In this document: positions 22,878 to 34,891 of the stretch, piece after piece
Numbering within the stretch: the stretch's first letter is position 1
Layout: each line of letters opens with the position of its first letter
Origin: Antedon bifida
Lineage: Eukaryota; Echinodermata; Crinoidea; Comatulida; Antedonidae
Direction: 5' to 3'
NCBI GenBank assembly: GCA_963402885.1
Contig: OY727103.1
Coordinates: 18,130,085 to 18,194,084 of the forward strand
DNA: 64,000 bases
Notes under the pieces: model-generated
Told to the model about the DNA's origin: nothing
What the model saw: the letters and a program-made list of their open reading frames with translations, nothing else
The model's database searches: none
Position numbers and translations under genes: made by a program

Positions 22878-25800
22878 TTAAAGCACGCACTTATTCGTAA
22901 CCATTCTAAAATATCCTTCGTCGTTCATCTTTACAAGTTTCTTATATTCACTCGGCATGTTATGTGAGTTCTTAAACGCATGTTTGGATTTCCCATCATA
23001 GTGAAATGTAATGTTTCTTCCATCAGGTGCAATGCCAAAAGGATAAAATCCATACAGTGATATCATATCACAAAAAGGCACGGCTGCAGTGTACAAATAC
23101 AGGCCGGATGAAATTTTATCTGTCATGTTCCAGAACCTGAAACAAATATAAGAAAGGTTTTTAGTAATTAGGTTTTAGTTTATGGAAGATTAGTTTCCAC
23201 GGGAACCAATGCAAGGGTGACGTGTAAACGCAACTTTTCGACTTAAAATGTCGTAAAATAATAACATTGGATGTCTTAAAACTTGGTTCATACTCTAGGA
23301 CGCATTGCAAGGACGTAAACGCAAGGGTTGGAGAAAAATGTCGTAAGAAAATAATCCTTCGTGTCTTAAAGCTTGGTTCACAAGCAAAATGTCGCTCAGC
23401 TTGTGTGAAGCTTGGTTCGCACGAGGACGCAATAAGGACGTAGAAAACGGGCTTTGCGGCGCCTTCTTTTTTATAGAATTTCTGCAAGTTAAAGAGCGTT
23501 GAATATAAGTTTTAACTTGGCAACGCTACAAGAACAATATTAGGCCTAACTTTATTGATTGCTCACCGGTTTATCAATAATTAAGACTACCCTACTACTG
23601 GTTGATCCTAACACCAATATACTATACAATAATGATAACCATCTTACATCTGTAAATGTTGATAAAACTGCTTATGCGGATAAGCAATTGAAACATTCAA
23701 GTTGTTTCTGCTAAAAAAATGAAGAAACTCAAAGTAGCTTTCAGTTCGTGGAGTATAATCTTTAGAAAACCAAAGAACAGCACCTTTGAACTCTCTTAAT
23801 CTTTCTAAACCAAACTCGTGTTTTTTCCCCTGGATGTACGAATGTAGAAATCTTGTGGATTCAGCATTTACAGACATTATGTTCGTTTTGTTTCCAACAT
23901 CATTTACAAATTCTTTTATAGGAGCCATGTTTGATCTCATCACAAAGTCATGAGCGTCAATTTCAGAGCCACATCCACTGTTCAGAAGAATTCCGCCATT
24001 GCCGACTACTGCGCATGTGCGATGGCGAGTAACAATTTGTTTTGTTTTTCCAACATACATGCCATAATGAGTAACTTTTCTGAATTCTCTCAGATTCTTA
24101 AATTTACCATGTTTATGAAAAGGTGTTAACAAACTTAACTTGAGATTATTCACTTCCGCTCTGTGAATGAAATAAAAATAACACAAATAACACACTTATT
24201 GCATTGGCAAATTGATTGGTTAATTACGTATCACGTGTCATATGACTGCTCTATTTTCAACTCGGCCCTGTCTCGTTAAACACAGAGAAGTCACTTGTTT
24301 TTCAACTCATGAAATATTCTCACCATCCAACTCTTATAAACATTTATAATATTATACTTATGCTTATACACATGCGTAGTGGAAACATGAATACGATTCG
24401 ATCTTTGTCTCTTAAACCGTTGCAAATAAAATAAAAAATGATTTTATTTATTGTATACAATATATCCATATTTGTGTGTTTCGATTATACTAGAAAGGTA
24501 GGCCAATTTAGATATTTTCTTTTATTTTATGTCTTTATTAGGCAATATGTTGCCAAGGATTACCAATACTAGTAAATTAATCACTGTCATATCAGTGTTT
24601 AGGATGTAAATTTTACGGCACTATTGTATACCTATTAGCTATTAGATCGACACTTCAATCATGTGATATTTAACCATTATTCACATGTCTTGGTACGTAC
24701 AGTAGGTTACTAAAAATGACAACCATTGCACTGCGATGATAAATCGAATGACATAATATGATCGAAAATTTCTTTTAAAAAAGTAAATATTTAAAAAAGC
24801 AATGGGGCTCAAACTTACCGTAAGTTGAATATCTTAACTAAATCAATGGTTTTATTAAGTTCATTTTCAACTAATTCCTTCGTGGATCTCCTCGGTGTTT
24901 CAGCAGTTTGCGGAAATCTGTGAATAACATGAATTAGCGGTATTAAATAGAGACAGTCTAATAGGCCACGATGTCCAAAAGCAGTAAAAATTGTCTCTGG
25001 TCAAAAACTAAATAAAAACAGTACGATTAAATATCGACGGCAATTAATCTCGTGTACAATTAACAATAGGGACCATCTCTACTGCAAATAAGTACACAAT
25101 TAACACTAGGGACCATCTCTACCGCAACTATTGTTCATAATTAACAATAGGGTCATCTCTACTGCAACTAAGTTCACAATAATCAACACTAAGGACCATC
25201 TCTACTGCAACTAAGTTCACAATAATCAACACTAAGGACCATCTCTACCGCAACTATTATTCATAATTAACAATAGGGACCATCTCTACCGCAACTATTG
25301 TTCATAATTAACAATAGGGACCATCTCTACCGCAACTATTGTTCATAATTAACAATAGGGACCATCTCTACCGCAACTATTGTTCATAATTAACAATAGG
25401 GACCATCTCTACCGCAACTATTGTTCATAATTAACAATAGGGACCATCTCTACCGCAACTAAGTTCATAATTAACAATAGGGACCATCTCTACTGCAAAT
25501 AAGTTCACAGTTAACACTAGGGGCCATCTCTACTGCAACTAAATACACAATTAACAATAGGGACCATCTCTACAGCAACTACGTGCACGGTTAACATTAG
25601 GAACCATCTCTATTGCAACTAAGTGCAAATTAGCACTAGGGACAATATCTACTGCAAGTTCTATTGTAATTAAGTTGTTCCAAACCAATGGTGCTTCAGG
25701 AAAACCTTTTAAACCCAGATTTAAGGCGTATATTTTCGGAATGAATAAGATAAGAGCACATAATGTATAGCAAAGACCTGTTGGGACATGGAATATGTGA

Positions 25801-26062
25801 TTAAATCATAAAATTAACCATAAAAAATCATATATTTGGAATAATCAGATTGGTAAAGTAGAGTTTATAATATTTAGGTACAGATACGTTGTTCAATTTT
25901 AAGCCAGTGACTAACATATGTTTCTACTAACCTTTGATTATACTGTCTGCTTATGTATATGTTGCCATTGTATTTTGACGACCATAATAGAGCGAATGCA
26001 GTTACCAGTACAGAGAAGCTTATTAGAAACGTAAACAGGGTAATCGTCTTTTGTTTAACCAT
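22878..26062 (-). CDS. gene 3: ST8Sia-like sialyltransferase (GT29), 4 exons, 333 aa
   Basis: Predicted Golgi sialyltransferase, first gene of block A. Exons: 25932-26062, 24819-24917, 23648-24160, 22878-23136; all junctions are GT-AG, phase 2. I start at the ATG of [12 protein letters not shown]; the in-frame TTG two codons upstream is not a likely start. The membrane anchor is about residues 6-27. The stem carries NKT. Motif L has [17 protein letters not shown]. Motif S ([19 protein letters not shown]), the HNMPSE motif VS and all four disulfide cysteines are present. Exon 3 lacks eight residues that gene 5 has after KKHE. Exon 1 differs from gene 5 by one residue (K to T). The last codons and the 3' flank resemble genes 4 and 6, not gene 5. 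Intron 1 carries a 41-bp minisatellite. Confidence 0.87.
23161..23480. repeat. CGTAAACGCAAGG repeat in intron 3 of gene 3
   Basis: Repeated AAGGACGTAAACGCAAG and CTTGGTTC(A/G) motifs are related to the MITE cluster at 19865-20310. The minus-strand open frame of 108 codons across it is conserved in gene 5 intron 3 (35178-35504) only because the block was recently duplicated. It shows no family resemblance, so it is not called as a gene. Confidence 0.6.
25058..25672. repeat. 41-bp minisatellite, about 16 units, gene 3 intron 1
   Basis: The unit core is AACAATAGGGACCATCTCTA followed by CCGCAACTATTGTTCATAATT. About 16 units can be counted; the central ones are almost identical and the outer ones diverged. 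The corresponding array in gene 5 (37115-37605) has about 12, so unit number has changed since the block duplication. Confidence 0.9.
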
Positions 26063-28010
26063 TATCAATGGTTTTCAAATTCCAATACAGGCCTAAATAA
26101 TAAAATCATGAAAGCTTTTATAGAACAATATATTATAGTAAAGTATATAATATAAATATTAAAGTAAATACTGAATAGCTAATAACAGTTTATCAATATA
26201 CAAGACATATTTCTCGACAGCGATTGCCATAGGAGAGAAAGACTATAGGCCTAAGCCTGTATAATTTTAACAATATTAATTTCAATTTGTATCGCCATTT
26301 CACGACACTGTGGATATTTGATCCTTTCAACTACATGCCGTTTCACTAAGGGCCACGTCCTGTACGTGCTGCCAATTCAACAGCGATTATGTGAATTAGT
26401 AGGTCTACACCAGAGTAACCTACTACGCTCGTATCCGGACAACTAGCCCCTGGACAATTACCACCCGGACAAGGTTCATTGAAACTCACACGAGCATCCT
26501 GGACCTTCCAGGTTAATAGTCTTTATCCAAGAAGACTCGTTCGCCAGCCAACCTAAAAAAACATGGAACCTCAAGTTCTCGGCCATTCAAATAGAACAAA
26601 ATTGTCCTTTAGATAGTAAGTATTTTATATTATAACCAATTATTCTTTGAACAACATCATCTATATTTGCCAAAAATGTAACTATATGAATGATTTTTTG
26701 GAGAGCACATTGCAAAGTGATTTTACCTAATACCGGTACCTCTGTTTAAGAAAGCACAGTGTGCAGCCGATACGCTGGCATTACATAGGATAACTTCTAA
26801 CATGACCGTTCATTATTCAACAATTTTGAATAATTCAGCCATGGCGTAGGCCTACCACGATCATCACCAACCAAAATGACACGACTGCCTATTATTACAG
26901 TAATCTGTCTACTACTGCTCACCCCACTCACTATCTAGTTCCGTTAAACTGGATATTTACAGAATAATACAATAATGTTTACAGAAAAGAGAACAACGTA
27001 TCAACATCCTAAAGCTGCATTCACACTAGTCCAATCGTGTATATTATTTCGTTTCGTGAAGTGTAACTTGTTTGTTGTTTGATTCAACCTGTTAGTGGCG
27101 GTATTATCGCTGTTGGTTGTGAACTGAATTTAAAAAAAAAAAAACAAAAACTGTAGCTTTATAAAGAAGAACATTACTTACCAGTGATATTTAAAGATAT
27201 GTTATTGCGTTTCACAATACAGTACAACAACTCAAATAAGAAAATCAGTTGAAGCATTTACTAGTCTTGCATGATGCATATACGGTACAGTACACAGACA
27301 TAAAAAAAGAGCGTATTATTCATCGCAGCATTGTTGGTCCATTGTAATTCTTTTGTTTTCATATTGTTCCTCAAACAAAAAAACCTCGAAGAAACTTACT
27401 TACGATCCACTTGGCTATTCTAAGCTGAGATCGTATTAGAGGTCACCGGGTCAGATGAACTCTTGACAACTCCTGTATTCAGCAAGATTATGTCACGCAA
27501 TCGTAACTGTAGCTTTATAAAGAACGTGACTTACCAGTGGTATGGTAATTATTGCGTTTTACAATACACTACAACAACTCAAATAAGAAAATCAGTTGAA
27601 GCATTTACTAGTCTTGCATGATGCATATACGGTACAGTACACAGACATAAAAAAAGAGCGTATTATTCATCGCAGCATTGTTGGTCTTTGTATTCTTCAG
27701 CCATTAATACAATAGAAAATTGCTAGAGGCAGTAAGTAAACAATGGTTCTGTATAGTAATTGTTTTCATATTGAATGAGTACGTTGTGTTTCTCAAACAA
27801 ATAATAAACGCCACTCGAAGAAACACCTCCCTCGAGTAAAAAGCCCACGAATAAAAACCCTACTGTATAATTAACGCCCAAACGTTTTCAAAGCCTTATT
27901 TTATATTGATTTACTCAGTTTTAAATTAATCATTTAATTAAGTCGGATTACCACCAAAAAACTGTAAACTATTGCGATTATTTTGAAGCATGCTGGTCGC
28001 CGGGTGCGTT

Positions 28011-28046
<36 letters not shown>

Positions 28047-28238
28047 AATCATAATCATCATTATTTATAGTATTTAGTAATTACAACATGTTTGAGTTTC
28101 TTTAGATGTTCGAGGGGAGGGGGGGGGGGGGGGGGAGGGGGGCTGCCTAAATGTAAGTCTACTGGAAAAGCCCATAGGATTACACTCGTGAGATACACGT
28201 GAACATCCTGCTTCTCAATTTTGTTTAAATGATTTACG
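26063..28238. other. intergenic stretch between genes 3 and 4
   Basis: No gene is seen. About 26970-27505 matches 12661-13307, including 130 bases of piggyBac remnant (27376-27505). About 27155-27345 and 27508-27690 are direct repeats of each other. Block B lacks the stretch 27066-27505. An ATC microsatellite (about 28011-28060) and a poly-G run (about 28118-28139) precede the gene 4 3' end. The empty site for the block-B Harbinger-like element is TAA at 26347-26349. Confidence 0.6.
28011..28060. repeat. ATC trinucleotide microsatellite
   Basis: An uninterrupted run of CAT/ATC triplets continues as CATAATCATAATCATC. The block-B counterpart (near 40100) is much shorter. Confidence 0.9.
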
Positions 28239-31200
28239 TTAAAGCACGCACTTATTCGTAACCATTCTAAGGTATCCTTCGTCGTTCATCTTTACAAGTT
28301 TCTTATATTCACTCGGCATATCATGGGAATTGTTAAATTCAGTTTTCGTTATTCCTTCATAGTGATATGTAAGGTTTCTTCCATCAGGTGCAATGCTGAA
28401 AGGATAAAATCCATACAGTGATATCATATCGCAAAACTGCACAGCTGCGGTGTACAAAAACAGGCCGGATGAAGGGCGCTTTTTCATGTTCCAGAATCTG
28501 ATAAAAAGAAAGAAAAAAAGATTTATATCGTACATTAGGTAAGGTTTTCATACCTTGACTAATGCGCATGCGTATTAATTTCCAACTACTATTTGTGACG
28601 CAAGCAATGTGCAAGTAATGAGAACGTATGAATGTTCAATACGCACAACTCCATTTCTGCACGGCGAGCTAAAAACACTTTTCAGTGAAAAAGACGTATT
28701 GTGCAGTTGAAAATAAGGGTTTTTATGAAAATCTACCATGCTAGCAAAATCAATCAAATCAATTTCAAAATTACAATGCAAAAGGTGGGTTATAGGTTCA
28801 GCACTTGTTAACATTTTTAAGTCCTGTCGCCCCACTCCCCCCCTTTTTTTTTCCGAAACGTAGGATCCACCACCGGCCTATATGTTCATGAAATGGAAGT
28901 ATACCTGCATTTGTTTTTAAGCACTTTTGAGTCACATAAACAAGTCAGAAATGGAAAAATTATCTACAGGTAAAAGCATTGCATTTTTTATTCCGTGGTG
29001 GGTCCCTATATGTATATTGATGTCCTATAAAGGCACCACCCTACTGATGGTATGGCACTATGCAAACCCCATCATCAATGTTCTAAAGAAAACAGCACAT
29101 CTTACATTTTTAAAGTGTTCGCCAACTTTGTAAACGGATAAGCGATTGAAACATTCACGTTTTTGCGAAAAAATTGAAGAAGCTTAAAATGTGTATCAGT
29201 CTGTGGGCTATCTCTCTTAGCAAACCAAAGAATAACATTTTTAAAATCTCGTAATCTGTTCAAATGATATTTTGGATAACAGCGATCATCCTCTTTCCTA
29301 ATGCATTGTAGTAAAAGTCCACTGGATTCCATATTCACAGACATTATATTCGTTTTGTTTCCAACATCATTTACAAATTCTTTTATAGGAGCCATGTTTG
29401 ATCTCATCACAAAGTCATGAGCGTCAATTTCAGATCCACATCCACTGTTCAGAAGAATTCCGCCATTACCGACCACTGCGCATGTGCGATGCCGAGAAAT
29501 TTTCCTTCCTGTTCTTCGAACGTACTTGCCAAAATGAGTAGCTTTCCTAAATTGCGCCAGGCTCGTAAAATTGGTGTGCTGATGAAAAGGTATTAACACA
29601 CTCGACTTGAATTCTTTTGCTTTATTCCTGTGAATGAAATGAATAGGATTCAGTGTATGGAACGCCTCCTCTGCCTTCAGTTCACAAAGGTCATGCAGTA
29701 CACACCAATCGTCATGCAGTACACACCAATGGTCATGCAGTACACACCAATGGTGATGCAGTACACACCAATGGTCATGCAGTACACACCAATCGTCGTT
29801 CACATTTATCATGCAGTACACACCAATCGTCATGCAGTACACACCAATGGTCATGCAGTACACACCAATGGTCATGCAGTACACACCAATCGTCATGCAG
29901 TACACACCAATCGTCATGCAGTACACACCAAACATCATGCAGTACACACCAATCGTCATGCAGTACACACCAAACATCATGCAGTACACAGCAATGGTCA
30001 TGCAGTACACACCAATCGTCATGCAGTGAAATATTGCGTAATTTATACCGCCACCTATCGACAAAATCGAATATCACGTGACGTTTATTAGACGGCTGTA
30101 AAACTAGGCCATCGATTTCTTTTGTTTGACATACTGTACTTATTTTAACCGCTACACATCTCTGTGAATGCTCTGTTTTTTTATATATACAATAATTTAT
30201 TATGCGAGACACAGGCGTGGCTAGGAGGCCATTGCAATTATTAAATTCCATAAAAGAAGTTTAAATAGTCTTAGTTTTACAGCCGTCTAATAAACCTCAC
30301 GTGATATTCGATGTTGTCGATAGGTGGCGGTATAAATTACGCAATATTTGACTGCATGACGATTGGTGTGTACTGCATGACAATTGATGTGTACTGCATG
30401 ATGTTTGGTGTGTACTGCATGACGATTGGTGTGTACTGCATGACGATTGGTGTGTACTGCATGATAAATGTGAACGACGATTGGTGTGTACTGCATGACA
30501 ATTGGTGTGTACTGCATGACCATTGGTGTGTACTGCATGACGATTGGTGTGTACTGCATGACGATTGGTGTGTACTGCATGACGATTGGTGTGTACTGCA
30601 TGATGTTTGGTGTGTACTGCATGACGATTGGTGTGTACTGCATGACGATTGGTGTGTACTGCATGACCATTGGTGTGTACTGCATGACGATTGGTGTGTA
30701 CTGCATGATAAATGTGAACTGAAGGCAGAGGAGGCGTTCCATATCAGTGATGTTATTTTGTTATCTAATCGTTACAATTTACTTTCAGCTAAATAAATTA
30801 CATCAACAATTTTATTCTAGTATCACTATTGTATTTACTATCCAGGAATACACAACTAACTCGCATGAAAGAAATTGTTTGGATATACTGTAAACACGTT
30901 TTCATCTGGTTTCGATTTAGTAATTAGTTGGTGCATATTTACGAACCTCTGGTCTTCTAGACTATACATCAAAACCATCCAGTGGCTGGAAAAGAGCTGA
31001 CAAAGTCTAGATGACAGCTTGACGAAACTGTCTTGACACGAAAGTTATTTTACTGGTTTACAATACATGAACTCTATCTCATTGGATATACTTACAACAC
31101 GGCAATTCTGGAGCACCAAACAGTTTAAATTTCAATATTTCAGTATTAATTACAAGATCTGTTGCTCAAATTTCAGCACGCGACTGCAGCCATGTATATG

Positions 31201-32334
31201 GCTTTTTTTTTCGCTTTACGGAACGGAAGACGATACCTTGTCGTTTAATATCAGAACGGCATCGTCTTCCGTTCCGTCAAACGGACCAAGTGTGATGTTA
31301 GCGTTATGGATGCGATACATTAAAAACACTTTGCTACATAATTAATAATTATCAAAAGCAATAACCTGGTTTTTAACACAGTATCAGACCCGCTTTGCTA
31401 AATAGGTCTGGTGGTACTGTACACGGTATGCATAGTAAATACCATCCTAAATGTTATACTTTTGGATGATCAATTTTGCGGCCGACGATGATTCACAATT
31501 AAGACGATGAAAGGCACTTCTAGTATATCCTTTCCTATTAGGAACTATTGGTCAGTTCAGTATTTTATTGGCATTCATTTTAGAAACAGTGGCATAAACC
31601 TTTTGATGAGGCGTCCATAGTTCCGTAGAAGGAAAATTGAAAAATAACTGGTATAGAGAATGTCTTCTACTTTTATGCGCATGCGTATTTCCACATATTT
31701 TCTTGAAGGGCAAATCAATCAGAACTCACCAGCGAATAGAAATTGCTCAGACAAGTGGTAAACGTGGTTGTTCACTCTCTCCAGGTTTGTTTGAATTTAT
31801 CTCTACCTTTCATCTTTACCAATAAATTACAGCTTACCTTAAGTCAAATACCTTGACTAAGTCAATGGTTTTATTAAGTTCAGTTTCAACTAATTCCTTC
31901 ATGGTTTTATGCGGCTCAACGGTTGTAGACAATTGTTGATCCAAATCTTGATTGTATTCCCTATTAATAATCAAAAAGAAAATGTAGTGACGGCGATATA
32001 CAGACCAAAGCAATCTAACAACATGACACTAAGCTTATTCCTATTAAAAGGGGACATCTCTATAATAAAGGGGCTCTCCTCAATATAAGACACTAACCAA
32101 CTCCTATTCAGGAGATACACTTATCGAGGGGACCTTGTTGGATCCGAAGGTGTCCCCTTAATAGGTTCACTGTAGAAAAAGAGAAGAATCTACTAACCTT
32201 GCAACAGCGAACCTTGGGTAATGCTGTTTGCGTAATGTGTCTTTAAAAATGTATTCTGGCGAATACAATAAGGTAATGACTGTTAAAAGTACGAAGAAGA
32301 ATAGAAGAAATCTAACTGCAAGTTGTCTAAACAT
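28239..32334 (-). CDS. gene 4: ST8Sia-like sialyltransferase (GT29), 4 exons, 346 aa
   Basis: Predicted Golgi sialyltransferase, second gene of block A. Exons: 32198-32334, 31838-31960, 29106-29627, 28239-28497; all junctions are GT-AG, phase 2. Exon 1 starts MFRQLAVRFLLFFFVLL, with the anchor at about residues 5-24. The stem exon is longer than in genes 1-3 and 5 (40 full codons) and keeps the NKT site. Motif L has [17 protein letters not shown]. Motif S ([19 protein letters not shown]), motif III (YHYEG), motif VS (HDMPSE) and the terminal NKC are intact, with all four disulfide cysteines. Intron 2 carries a 1,088-bp fold-back element (29656-30743) that begins only 28 bases upstream of exon 3's acceptor. 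An open frame extends exon 3 into that element, but the acceptor CACAG at 29628 marks the true edge, as in the other five genes. Confidence 0.87.
29656..30743. mobile_element. 1,088-bp fold-back element with 21-bp repeat arms
   Basis: It starts TATGGAACGCCTCCTCTGCC and ends with the exact complement. It is flanked by the direct repeat TCAGTG at 29650-29655 and 30744-30749. Block B has the uninterrupted site, one TCAGTG, near 41709-41714. Each arm consists of about 15-16 tandem 21-bp units (core CATGCAGTACACACCAAT), with a TTCACATTTAT interruption. Internal to the units, both arms share further complementary sequence (CCGCCACCTATCGACA, CGGCTGTAAAACTA), leaving a central unique part of about 170 bases. 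No transposase is present. Long open frames of seven-residue repeats on both strands are artefacts of the 21-bp unit. Confidence 0.92.
31218..31277. repeat. hairpin repeat in gene 4 intron 2
   Basis: Seventeen-base arms ACGGAACGGAAGACGAT (31218-31234) and their exact complement (31261-31277) flank a 26-base loop. The same hairpin is at 42184-42243 in gene 6, and a related sequence lies near 17050. It is probably a palindromic MITE remnant. Confidence 0.75.
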
Positions 32335-34891
32335 AATTAATTATTTCAGGAAAACTCATGTAGTTTTAAACAGGCACAGCCTTAACTTAAATCAACCGTT
32401 CTCAAAGTGGTTGAACTTGTTTTTGACAACAATCTTAAGTGATCTAGGTGATTGGCTCATCACAACAATAGATTGGAAAGGCGATGTGAAAGCTATAGGA
32501 AATGTGTTCACAATAATTAGGCAAAGTTTGGACAAACAATGGATTACCATTGTTATATGTCAATGTTGGTGTGGGTAGAGGGGTGTGTGAATTACTAAAC
32601 AAAGGCAGTACAGTATTATATTGATCTTTATTTAGCCAGTCCAAGATCTATACAATTAACCTGAGTGTTTTTTTTATAACGAGGCAAAGAGTAAATTACT
32701 CGGTTATTGCCTCTCTTTTCTTTATTTCTATGTTGAGTCGATCATAATTACGTTCGTAAAAATGTGGTAAAGCAATTGATATGAATATAGAAATATTACT
32801 TTAATTGAAAATATGTCAAATTTACTTTTTTGTGCATTAAAAAAGCAACAATTCATTTTTCATATAATTTTTGTATTTAATATGTACTTCAGGCCGCTTC
32901 TATGTATTACATAACATTGTAAATAAAGGCCCTAGGTATAAAGCGAATCTTCCAGAGTGTGTTTTTACAAGTAAGACGTCATGAGCTCACGCATGCATCA
33001 TGAATATTCATGATATATGCACGCCCTCTATAGTTTCTGCCTTAACCTAATAGGGAAAAAGAATGCTAGCGGGACGATTCAACCAGGAACAACTCGCCCC
33101 ATGGACGACTCCGCTCAGAATATGTCAAACAATTAATCAATACAAAAGGTAGCCAAGATATAGTCGACTTTGCAATTGAAATACATATTATAACAAGGCC
33201 ATATACATGCCTGAAGTCGCATGCTCAAGTTAGTGTTTACCGACCAACCGACCGACATAGTGAGCTGTAGTTGCACGCGACTAAAAATAAATAGGCCTCA
33301 TAAATACTTTGATTTTCTTTCTTTTGCAGAAAAATGAGCAGAATTTTCTCCAACTGGTCTTGGATTCTCCACAAATATGACCTCGTGCCTGACCGGAAGA
33401 ATTTAAACAATTTTTTTAAAAACGATGGATAATCTTTTATGTTAGATCATTTTACCATGGACCTAATTTATAGGTCCACGATTTCACCTCTAGTGCATCT
33501 ATCAAAATACAATGGCTCTTAAAAGCAATTGTTCGAAGAATAAGGCCATACTTATTGAGTTACTGTTTACCAACCGACCGACATAGTGAGCTGTAGAGTT
33601 CCCTTTCCACTAAAATAAAATAAAACAAGAGCGAATAGCTGCGATTTTCATGTTCATCGCGTGTCTGCTGATCTGTTCGATTCGGATGAGTGTTCATGAA
33701 CGCGTCATAGCTCATTTCATGAGCCTTGATTGGTTGTACAAGTTTTTTCTTCGCAAAAAGTAGAAACAATTCGAACTACTAATTTCGCTCAAGCGAAAAC
33801 TCAAGAAACTAGAATTCCTCGCAGAGAGGGACTTAGATGGAAACATTAATACGCATGCGTATAAGCTGACGCTTTTCGTTCGCGCCTACAAATTAGCCTA
33901 GTTTAAAATAGACTGAATGAATGTTAACAGTAAATGGCAACATTGTTATAAATGTAAACGCTTGTCTGTCTTATATCACCCAACTTGTTCCTCAATATGT
34001 TCCATCTCGTCACCTTCGCTTCTTTGACAAAAAATGTTATGTTATAATTTCCGTACTAAGATTACGGTTGACACACGCTTTCCTTGGTTATATAACAAAC
34101 TGACACGCCCGTACAAACATTCACCCAATTGATTCATTTCAAATTAATTAAAAAACTCCTTCATTTAGAAGATTTTAGGATACAATACATCTGATCATTT
34201 TTGGCGCAATATAAGTAAATAAATGTTATATTCGTACAATAAAAACGGTACTTGTTTTATGAACTAACACAGAAGAGCATTATGCAACATTCCGACGACC
34301 ACTTTTTAAAAAGAGGGTTTATTTTACAACCCTCGATATGCTTTACTAGTCCAACAAATATGATTGGTTGTTATCAATGTTGTTGCAAAGGGTTGTATTT
34401 TACAACAGTAGAAACGTAAAGCCCGGAGCAACAATAAAAAAAGTAATAGTAAGTGACAAAAAATAAAAATTTACGACATGATATGTTAAAGACACTTTCC
34501 CTACGGTTTTTTTCCCGATATAATTTAAGGTCACAAAATACTGGGCCTATTGCGATAATATGTTTCGTCTTAAAACGGTTTAAAAACACTGACAAAAAAA
34601 GTCGATTCTAATACTAAGCGGATATTTTCCCCAAAACAAAGAGGAGAGGAAATTAAACAGAGTAACTTAGGACTAGGGTTCTATAGCAACATTAAGTTTG
34701 GAAATGTATGTGAGAAATGTTTAAATAATTTGCATTTAAAATTAAGAACATTAGTTGTTTTAAGTTATGAAAGCATAACATATTAATTGAAAAGGGACGC
34801 CATTTGAAAATTCCAAGAGAACGTGCAATCAAGACAGCCGAAAGGAGAAAAGTAATGTACAGTTTTTTTAAACTAACAAGTGCTGGATAAT
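32335..34891. other. intergenic stretch between genes 4 and 5
   Basis: I see no gene. It contains a half-copy of the inverted-repeat element of 3368-3683 (about 32990-33062) and two copies of the ACCGACCGACATAGTGAGC repeat (about 33197-33275, 33545-33600). It matches block B up to about 33490/44430. Similarity resumes at about 34060/46060 and ends at about 34620/46330. The bases at 34820-34891 match the 3' flank of gene 1. Confidence 0.6.

Noticed and set aside
23161-23487. 108-codon minus-strand frame conserved in gene 3 and gene 5 introns
   Set aside because: It lies over a palindromic repeat and is shared only because the blocks are recent duplicates. It has no family resemblance or splice logic.
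28927-29133. 68-codon plus-strand frame repeated at 40986-41192
   Set aside because: It lies in intron 3 of genes 4 and 6 and overlaps the exon 3 edge on the opposite strand. Its identity is due to the block duplication.
29102-30064. 320-codon minus-strand open frame reading from exon 3 of gene 4 into seven-residue repeats
   Set aside because: The extension runs into the arm of the fold-back element, which is absent from the twin gene. The acceptor at 29628 is at the same position as in the other five genes. The 21-bp unit simply lacks stops.
29690-30720. CRISPR-like array (regular short repeats)
   Set aside because: Units are contiguous 21-bp tandem repeats without unique spacers, in inverted arms, in a eukaryotic intron.
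29630-30796. Several long open frames of MQYTPIV, HAVHTN and CVLHDDW repeats on both strands
   Set aside because: They are translations of 21-bp repeats in three frames and in an inverted arm pair, with no non-repeat domain.
32228-32578. 116-codon plus-strand frame repeated at 43202-43531
   Set aside because: It is the antisense of exon 1 of genes 4 and 6. The minus-strand reading gives a start codon, membrane anchor and donor site.
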